From Anaerolineales bacterium (GTDB lineage: Bacteria > Chloroflexota > Anaerolineae > Anaerolineales > Villigracilaceae), in NCBI GenBank assembly GCA_015489255.1, contig WGAD01000035.1, positions 1 through 11,432 on the forward strand: a stretch of DNA of 11,432 nt. Reading direction: 5' to 3'. Shown here piece after piece: positions 6,340 through 11,432 of the stretch (position 1 is its first letter; every line of letters begins with the position of its first letter). The notes beneath the pieces were generated by a model. The model was not told the origin of the DNA. It made no database searches and saw nothing but the letters and a program-made list of their open reading frames with translations. Position numbers and translations under genes: made by a program.

Positions 6340-8424
6340 TCAGGCGGAAGAGGGCGTTTCCGGGGGCGGCTGGCTGCACAGGGCGCGGACCTTTTCCAGG
6401 GAGGCATGATCGCTGATGACGAGGAGCACATCGCCGGCCCGCAGGATCTCGGCGCCGTGGGGAATGATGGCGCCCGCGGGTCGTTCGATCGCCACGACCA
6501 GGCAGTTTTCTGGCCAGGGGATGGCGCGCATCGGCTGGCCGTCGCAGGCTGATCCGGCCAGCACGCGGACTTCGGTGGTGTCGAGGCCGGTCAGCTGGTT
6601 GATTTTGTTCCTGTTACCCTGGATCATGTGTTCGTCGCGGCGGGTGGCGCCGACCTCGTAGGCCCGGACGATGTCGTTGCGGCGGATGAGGCCGAGCAGC
6701 TGGCGGGGGTCGTCACGGGAGACGACGGGCAGGCGCGAGATGTCGCGCGGGGCCATGCGCCGCAGCGCCTGGCTGACAGTTTCGTCCGGGTATGCCACGA
6801 TCGGCGCCCGCTCCATGATATCGGCCACGGTCAACCCTTGCAGGGAGCCGTAGCGGTTTTGTGCCTGGCGGTAGTCGCGCAGGGAGACAATGCCCTCCAG
6901 CCGTCCGTTCTCGTCCACCACCGGAAAGCCGTGCATACCGGTAGCGATGAAGCGGGTCACCAGGGCCTCGACCGGAGTTTCCGGGCGGACAGTTTGCGGC
7001 TGGGGAACCATGATCTCGGCCACGCGCACGCCCTCCAGGACGTCGATATCGCGCCCGCGCAAGAAGCGGATGCCGCGGCGGGCCAGCTTCAGGGTGTAGA
7101 TCGATTCGGGGTGCAGGCGCGAGGCGACCAACATGCTGACGATGACTCCGGTCATCAGCGGCAGGATGATGCGGTAATCGTCGGTCATCTCGAAGACGAT
7201 TAGGATGGCGGTGAAGGGGGCGCGGGCGGCGCCGGCAAAAACTGCCGCCATGCCCACCAGGGCGAAGGCGCCGGGCGCGATGCCCATGCCTGGGAAGGCG
7301 GTAGCCGCCAGATTGCCAAAGGCTCCGCCGAGGGCGGCGCCGGTGAAGAGGGCTGGCGCAAAGACGCCGCCGGAATTCCCCGAACCGAGGGTCAGGGAGG
7401 TGGCCAGGGGTTTGAGTGCCAGGAGCGCGATCAGCAGTCCCAGCGAAGCCTGCCCCACCAGCGCGTGTTCGATGGTGTCGAAACCGGCGCCCATGACGTG
7501 CGGGACGTTGGCGGCGATGAATTCGCCCAGCCGGGCTTCGGTGGGCAGGAAGACATCTCCCAGCAGCATGGGGTAGGCGTAGCCGAGCAACCCCAGCAAC
7601 AAACCCCCGACGGCGGGCTTCAGATACTCCGGGGCGTGCCAGTTGTCGAACAGGTCTTCGGCGGCGTACAACATGCGGATAAAGGCAATGGCTACCAGGG
7701 CCGCCAAGACGCCGAGCAGGGCGTAGAGCAGCAGGTTGAAGGGGCTGCCCTGGGTGTATTCGGGGACGATGAAGGCCGGCGTATCGCCGAGGAAGATGCG
7801 CGAGATCACCGAGGCAGCGATGGCCGAAAGCACCACGTTACCCAGATCGCCCATGTGCAATTCGCCGAGGATGATTTCCAGGGAGAAGATGACGCCGGCG
7901 ATAGGGGCGTTGAAGGTAGCGGCGATGCCTGCTGCTGCGCCGCAGGCAACGAGGTTGCGGATGCGGCGATCGGACATGTTGAGCCATTGCCCGACGGTGG
8001 AGCCGAGGGCGGCGCCGACCTGGACGATGGGGCCTTCACGACCTGCTGAGCCGCCGGTGCCGATGCAGACCGCCGAGGCGGCAATTTTGGCGACCACCAC
8101 CCGCGGGCGGATGCGTCCGCCCCGCAGGGCGATGGCCTGCATCACTTCCGGCACGCCGTGCCCTTTGGCTTCGCTGGCGAAGAAAGAGATGATCGGGCCG
8201 GCGATCATCCCGCCCAGGGTGGGGATCAGGATCAACAGCCAGCGGTGGTTACCCAGCAGAGAGGGCAGCCCGGTGAAGGCTGCCCATTCGACCATGTCGA
8301 TCAGCTGGATGAACAAAACGGCTCCCAGCCCGGTTCCCACGCCGATCAGCAGGGCGGTTAGCCAGAGCAAGTGAGCCTCGGGGAGGTAAAATTTTTCGTT
8401 GAAGTGCAGTTGTAAGGCGCGCAT
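6340..8424 (-). CDS. ClC chloride channel/transporter with CBS pair and TrkA_C domain (second of tandem pair)
   Basis: A 694-residue membrane protein. Residues about 1-450 are the ClC core, with the three pore loops present: GHGVPE (88-93, where ClC-ec1 has GSGIPE), GREGP with the gating glutamate Glu130, and GGVFAP (352-357). Tyr443 in ESIYTLKL matches the pore tyrosine. In FNAPIAGVIFSLEIIL the residue equal to the internal proton glutamate of ClC-ec1 (E203) is Ile184, so strict 2:1 chloride/proton exchange is doubtful. Two CBS domains follow (about 466-528 and 533-592), the usual adenine-nucleotide sensors, then a TrkA_C (RCK_C) domain (about 617-686, with IIPHGAEILRAGDVLLVIS). It starts 40 nt after the upstream paralogue. 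No Shine-Dalgarno is seen, and its own extended -10 lies 7 nt before the ATG. Confidence 0.95.
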   Translation of the reverse strand: MRALQLHFNEKFYLPEAHLLWLTALLIGVGTGLGAVLFIQLIDMVEWAAFTGLPSLLGNHRWLLILIPTLGGMIAGPIISFFASEAKGHGVPEVMQAIALRGGRIRPRVVVAKIAASAVCIGTGGSAGREGPIVQVGAALGSTVGQWLNMSDRRIRNLVACGAAAGIAATFNAPIAGVIFSLEIILGELHMGDLGNVVLSAIAASVISRIFLGDTPAFIVPEYTQGSPFNLLLYALLGVLAALVAIAFIRMLYAAEDLFDNWHAPEYLKPAVGGLLLGLLGYAYPMLLGDVFLPTEARLGEFIAANVPHVMGAGFDTIEHALVGQASLGLLIALLALKPLATSLTLGSGNSGGVFAPALFTGAALGGAFGNLAATAFPGMGIAPGAFALVGMAAVFAGAARAPFTAILIVFEMTDDYRIILPLMTGVIVSMLVASRLHPESIYTLKLARRGIRFLRGRDIDVLEGVRVAEIMVPQPQTVRPETPVEALVTRFIATGMHGFPVVDENGRLEGIVSLRDYRQAQNRYGSLQGLTVADIMERAPIVAYPDETVSQALRRMAPRDISRLPVVSRDDPRQLLGLIRRNDIVRAYEVGATRRDEHMIQGNRNKINQLTGLDTTEVRVLAGSACDGQPMRAIPWPENCLVVAIERPAGAIIPHGAEILRAGDVLLVISDHASLEKVRALCSQPPPETPSSA

Positions 8425-8431
8425 GATGTTT

Positions 8432-8440
8432 TTTATACCA
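8432..8440 (-). promoter_or_regulatory. Extended -10 directly before the second ClC gene, predicted leaderless
   Basis: On the minus strand TGGTATAAA (8440-8432) is a TGn-extended -10, with 7 bases to the ATG at 8424, the same spacing as before the response regulator. No -35 is recognisable. GAGG at 8447-8444 is 19 nt from the ATG, too far to act as its ribosome binding site. The 40-nt gap holds no terminator, so readthrough from the first ClC gene is also likely. Confidence 0.45.
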
Positions 8441-8464
8441 TATCCTCACAATCCGGGTGGCAGA

Positions 8465-10531
8465 TTATGATTGAGCGGTACGGTTTGGAGTCGTTTGGCG
8501 GGGTTCGGGCACGGCGGCTTCCTTGGGGCCGTGGAACAATTGCTCCAGGGTTTCGCGGTCGTTGTCGTGTGAGATGACGGCTACCAGGTCGCCTGGCAGC
8601 AGGCGGGCGTTCCCGTGGGGGATGATGATGTTACCCTGGCGTTCGATGCTGGCAACCAGGCTGTATTCCGGCAGATTGATATCCTTCAACTTCTTGTGAG
8701 CCAGGGGGGAATGGCTGGCAACCACAAACTCGAAAACGCTCACGCCGCTGATCAGCCCCAGTTTGATTTGGTTGGCGCGGTGACGGGTCAATTTATAGCG
8801 TGAGAGCGCCATCTGGTACGCCTGGATGATGTCCATGCGGCTGAGCCAGCCGACGATGCGGGTCGGATCGTCGCGCAGAACAACGGGCATCCGCCCGATA
8901 TCGTACATGCCCATGCGCTTGAGGGCCTGGTGGACGCTTTCATCCGGGTGGGCGACGATCAATTTGCGCGAGCAGAAATCTCGCACGGGGCGTTTGAGGT
9001 TTTCGGGGGAATCGTGAACGGCGTTTTCCAGGTCGGAGAGAGTGACCACCCCATACAACCGGCCATCGCTATCCACCACCGGCAGGCCGTGGGCGTGCGC
9101 GCGGTCGAAGAGCAGATGGATTTGTGCCAGGGGGGTATCCCAAGGGATGGTGAGCGGGGAGCGGTCCATGACTTCTTCCACGCTGAGGGCTTCCAGAATG
9201 TCAATGTCCTGGCCGCGGTGGATGTGCAGCCCGTCGCGTTGCAGGCTGGTTTCATAGACGGAGGTCGGATGCAACCAGCGCGAGGTCAGCAGGCTGACCG
9301 CCACGGCGAACATCAACGGCAGGATGATGCGGTAATCGTTGGTCATCTCGAATAGCAGCATGATGGCGGTCAGCGGGGCGTGGACGGTGCCCGCCAGCAC
9401 CGCTGCCATGCCTACCAGGGCGAAGGCCGAAGGTTGGATGCCCAGCCCAGGGAAGAAGCGGGCGATGAGGGCGCCGTAAGCGCCGCCTAGCGCAGCTCCT
9501 AGGAAGAGCGAGGGGGCAAACACCCCGCCGATGAAACCGGCGGCCAGGCTGAGGGCCGTGAGCACAATTTTTAGCAGCAAAAGGGTCAACAACAGCCAGA
9601 TGATCAGCTGTTCGCCGCGCAGGATCTCGGAGATGGTTTCGTAGCTGTCGCCGAAAATTTGCGGGAAGCGCATACCGGCCAGGCCGACCAGGCCGCCGAT
9701 CAGGATGGGGCGCAGCCAGCGCGGCAGCAGGCTGCGGTGCATGGCATCGTGTGCCAGGTAGATGGCCTTGATGTAGGCGAAGGCCGTCAGCCCGGCCAGC
9801 AGACCCAGGCCGAGGTAGAAAATGAGTTCCAGGGGCGAACTGAAGGCGTAAGCCGGGATGGAGAAGGCGGGTGTGGCGCCGACCAGGGCCTGGGTCACAA
9901 CTGAAGACAGCACCGCGCCGAAGAGCACCATGCCGATGGCGCCGGCGTGCAGGTGGCCGAGCAGCAATTCCAGACTGAAGAAAACGCCGGCGATGGGGGC
10001 ATTGAAGGCGGCGGCGATGCCGGAGGCCGCGCCCATTGCCACCAGGGTGGGGAGGCGGCTTTCATCGACCCGCAGCTTGCGGGCGACAAAACTGCCCCAG
10101 TTGGCGCCGATCTGAACGCTGGGGTCTTCCGGGCCAACAGAAGCACCGAAGCCGATGGACAGGGCGGAGGTCAACACTTTGATAGGGGTGTGTTTGTAGG
10201 GCAGGCGGCCATTACCCAGCGCAATGGATACCATGATGCTGGAAACGCCGTGGTATTTTTCTGGACGCACCAGGTATTGTTGCAAAAGGCCGACGACGAG
10301 GCCGCCGATCAACGGCACGAGGAGGAGATTCCAGCTGCCGCCGGGCAGGGTCTCGCGCAACGGGCCGAAGGCGTAATGGTTGATGAGCGCAATGGCTTTT
10401 TTGAATCCGACCACCATCAGGCCGGTGCCGACGCCGATCACAAACACGCTGATGGTATCGTAAAGGCCGCTGCCCACATAAGGCAGGCGTTGTTGAAAGA
10501 AATCCAGATGAGACGAGGATTTGATGTTCAT
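8465..10531 (-). CDS. ClC chloride channel/transporter with CBS pair and TrkA_C domain (first of tandem pair)
   Basis: A 688-residue paralogue of the downstream ClC protein with the same domain order: ClC core (about 20-435), CBS pair (about 446-505 and 515-572) and TrkA_C (about 596-658, with IIIPHGNARLLPGDLVAVIS). The pore loops are more divergent. The first reads KYHGVSS (92-98), losing the usual PE. The second reads GPEDP, keeping the gating glutamate as Glu135 while changing both neighbours. The third is GGVFAP (335-340). Tyr426 in TSVYETS matches the pore tyrosine. The internal proton glutamate position is Leu189 (FFSLELL), so channel-like or altered coupling is possible. GGAG at 10546-10543, 11 nt ahead, supports the ATG at 10531. 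The TrkA_C domain suggests small-ligand control; the ligand is unknown. Confidence 0.95.
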   Translation of the reverse strand: MNIKSSSHLDFFQQRLPYVGSGLYDTISVFVIGVGTGLMVVGFKKAIALINHYAFGPLRETLPGGSWNLLLVPLIGGLVVGLLQQYLVRPEKYHGVSSIMVSIALGNGRLPYKHTPIKVLTSALSIGFGASVGPEDPSVQIGANWGSFVARKLRVDESRLPTLVAMGAASGIAAAFNAPIAGVFFSLELLLGHLHAGAIGMVLFGAVLSSVVTQALVGATPAFSIPAYAFSSPLELIFYLGLGLLAGLTAFAYIKAIYLAHDAMHRSLLPRWLRPILIGGLVGLAGMRFPQIFGDSYETISEILRGEQLIIWLLLTLLLLKIVLTALSLAAGFIGGVFAPSLFLGAALGGAYGALIARFFPGLGIQPSAFALVGMAAVLAGTVHAPLTAIMLLFEMTNDYRIILPLMFAVAVSLLTSRWLHPTSVYETSLQRDGLHIHRGQDIDILEALSVEEVMDRSPLTIPWDTPLAQIHLLFDRAHAHGLPVVDSDGRLYGVVTLSDLENAVHDSPENLKRPVRDFCSRKLIVAHPDESVHQALKRMGMYDIGRMPVVLRDDPTRIVGWLSRMDIIQAYQMALSRYKLTRHRANQIKLGLISGVSVFEFVVASHSPLAHKKLKDINLPEYSLVASIERQGNIIIPHGNARLLPGDLVAVISHDNDRETLEQLFHGPKEAAVPEPRQTTPNRTAQS

Positions 10532-10600
10532 CGAATGGCAGGCTCCAGCGAAAGGATTGCAGCCCGCAAGCGGGCCGGCGCAAGCGGCAGTCTATTGTAC
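10532..10600 (-). promoter_or_regulatory. Leader and possible promoter of the ClC pair
   Basis: On the minus strand TACAAT (10599-10594) is a 5-of-6 -10 without a clear -35 and without a TG extension. It would start a leader of about 55 nt. The leader holds a GC-rich inverted repeat, GCCCGC (10562-10567) and GCGGGC (10570-10575) with almost no loop, and then the GGAG ribosome binding site. There is no T-run, so it is not a terminator. Confidence 0.35.
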
Positions 10601-10714
10601 TCCCGTTGTGCCGGTTGCGGGCGAGGGTTTTTCTCGGGGCAGGCCAACCCGGTGGATACGTTTTTTCTTCGAGCGCCACAACCCCGCCGACGGAGAGGGG
10701 TGCGCCGAGTTTCG
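10601..10714. other. Intergenic stretch with no recognisable gene
   Basis: Open frames cross this stretch on the plus strand, but their translations are Arg/Pro/Gly-rich and resemble no family I know. I see no RNA gene or strong hairpin. It separates the divergently transcribed first ClC gene (minus) and the gene remnant (plus), so regulatory sites are the most likely content. Confidence 0.4.
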
Positions 10715-10723
10715 TGCTATAGT
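10715..10723 (+). promoter_or_regulatory. Extended -10 before the gene remnant
   Basis: TGCTATAGT is a TGn-extended -10 (hexamer TATAGT, 10718-10723; 5 of 6). It is followed at once by the first open frame of the remnant, whose earliest codons begin after the TAG at 10720-10722. There is no canonical start codon at the leaderless distance; ATT at 10732 is the nearest in frame. Confidence 0.4.
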
Positions 10724-11021
10724 GGAACGAAATTCTTATCGTTCAGCTGGACGCCATCCATTTGCCCGTCGGCACGCTGTGTTATCGCGGGCTGCGTAAC
10801 GGAGACGAGGTTACCGTGTTGGGGCGGCACGGATGCGGCGGGCGGCATCGTGCCGGAGGTCGTCTTCCTCGGCGAGCGGGAAACGGTTCTGGCGTGGCAA
10901 TGGCGAGCACCCGGGCCTGCTCCTGGCCGCCGGATTGCTGCTGGTCGTCGCTCCCCCGCTGACCTATTTCGTGACCTGGTTATTCATGGGGCGCGGGTGC
11001 GATCGCCTGCCGGGTCGTTGA
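10723..11021 (+). pseudogene. Decayed gene remnant with C-terminal membrane helix
   Basis: Protein-like sequence continues across three plus-strand frames. The first (10732 to about 10824) reads LDAIHLPVGTLCYRGLRNGD then EVTVLG. The second (about 10829-10895) reads TDAAGGIVPEVVFLGERE then TVLAWQW. The third (about 10893-11021) reads EHPGLLLAAGLLLVVAPPLT then YFVTWLFMGRG and stops at TGA 11019-11021. Both changes go one base forward, as expected of two single-base insertions (or 2-base losses). The end looks like a membrane helix. The pattern vaguely recalls membrane-anchored GIDE-type domains (GD-V-VLG, then a C-terminal helix), but I would not name it. It has no plausible start codon, so it is a fragment. 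It overlaps the end of the opposite-strand gene by 38 nt. Sequencing error is the alternative to decay. Confidence 0.45.
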
Positions 11022-11432
11022 TGATCTCTGCTGTCCGATCGACGAGAAAGCGGTTGAGCCGGTCGCAGGCCGCTGTGTTCCTGAAGGCGCAGAATTCATC
11101 CCAGTTTTGAAAATGCTTGCCCGTCAGGCGGCGGCATTCAAACGCGCCGAATTCGGCGACGAACGCCTTGACCAGGCGCACCGCCTGGCGGAAGAACTCG
11201 GAATCCATGGCTTTGTAGATGTTCGCCAGTTTTTTTGGGTCCGTCTTTTTGGGATCGAGGGCGAATTTGAGACCCAGGGCCATCAGCGCGCCGGCCAGGG
11301 CGCCGCAGCCGCCGCCGCTGAGGCCGAGGCCGCCATCGAAGGCGGTGGCGATGCGCTCCAGGGTCTCATCGCCGACGCCGGTGCGGGTGCGGATTTCCCG
11401 CAGCACCTGGGGGGCGCAATCTTCCGCCAGGC
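10984..11432 (-). CDS. C_GCxxG_C_C family protein, 5' end beyond the window
   Basis: Members of this small family carry a spaced set of conserved cysteines suggestive of a metal or redox site; their reaction is not established. The frame is open to the window edge. It includes a Cys codon at 11418-11416 (EDCAPQVLREI) that fits the first family cysteine, so the GTG at 11406 is internal and the true start lies outside. Counting from that GTG, GGGCGALAGALMALGLKF has the GCxxG motif at Cys34, and Cys91 (FECRRLTG), Cys106 and Cys114 supply the later cysteines. TAEIIN near the end is also typical. The last residues (DPAGDRTRAP) overlap the 3' end of the opposite-strand remnant. The family call is good and the role unknown. 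Confidence 0.85.
   Translation of the reverse strand, partial: LAEDCAPQVLREIRTRTGVGDETLERIATAFDGGLGLSGGGCGALAGALMALGLKFALDPKKTDPKKLANIYKAMDSEFFRQAVRLVKAFVAEFGAFECRRLTGKHFQNWDEFCAFRNTAACDRLNRFLVDRTAEIINDPAGDRTRAP

Noticed and set aside
6300..6431. Upstream start giving a 171-residue response regulator
   Set aside because: The extra residues come from the 3' end of the ClC gene in another frame and cross the predicted promoter. A receiver domain normally starts at MSDEKHVLII.
8433..8441. Two-codon mini-ORF (ATG GTA TAA) before the second ClC gene
   Set aside because: The GAGG before it is only 2 nt away, too close for a ribosome site, and the same bases are better explained as the extended -10.
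10562..10575. GC-rich inverted repeat as a terminator
   Set aside because: There is no T-run on either side and the loop is about 2 nt. At most it is a leader hairpin of the ClC transcript.
9947..11110. 387-residue plus-strand open frame
   Set aside because: Most of it is antisense to the first ClC gene. Only its later part (about 10829-10895) looks protein-like, and that belongs to the three-frame remnant.

Overview
The window is GC-rich, densely packed bacterial DNA. No single gene fixes the taxonomy. The acidic TPR protein studded with PDWL-type motifs, the ClC-CBS-CBS-TrkA_C channels, the C_GCxxG_C_C protein and the TGn-extended -10 elements together suggest a member of the Chloroflexota (Anaerolineae-like); this is an inference. 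No rRNA, tRNA, CRISPR array, insertion sequence or phage gene was seen.

Left part, plus strand: the 3' part of etfB overlaps etfA by ATGA (electron transfer flavoprotein, soluble electron carrier) and the pair ends at a strong hairpin terminator. An 869-residue protein follows, with TPR repeats at both ends and a roughly 500-residue acidic Ala/Pro/Glu linker carrying about a dozen DWL-type motifs. Next is ndk (nucleoside diphosphate kinase), whose ribosome binding site directly abuts the T-run of a terminator-like hairpin. ndk and the minus-strand block converge on a bidirectional hairpin at 4938-4975.

Middle and right part, minus strand, in transcription order: two tandem paralogous ClC chloride channel/transporter genes of the same architecture (ClC core, CBS pair, TrkA_C), then a compact set of a single-domain response regulator, thpR (2H RNA phosphodiesterase) and rsfS (ribosomal silencing factor). 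The regulator and thpR overlap by ATGA. rsfS follows thpR after 13 nt and appears to begin at a CTG codon. The second ClC gene and the regulator each carry a TGn-extended -10 exactly 7 nt before their ATG, which predicts leaderless mRNAs.

Right edge: about 190 bp without a recognisable gene, then a plus-strand remnant whose reading continues across three frames and ends in a membrane helix. Its 3' end overlaps the 3' end of a minus-strand C_GCxxG_C_C family gene that runs off the window.

Most genes are housekeeping. The points most worth a second look are the multivalent DWL/TPR protein, the CTG start of rsfS, the leaderless extended -10 pattern, the regulator-thpR-rsfS linkage, and the twin ClC genes that lack the internal proton glutamate. 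I did not see a clear undescribed defence or biosynthetic system.
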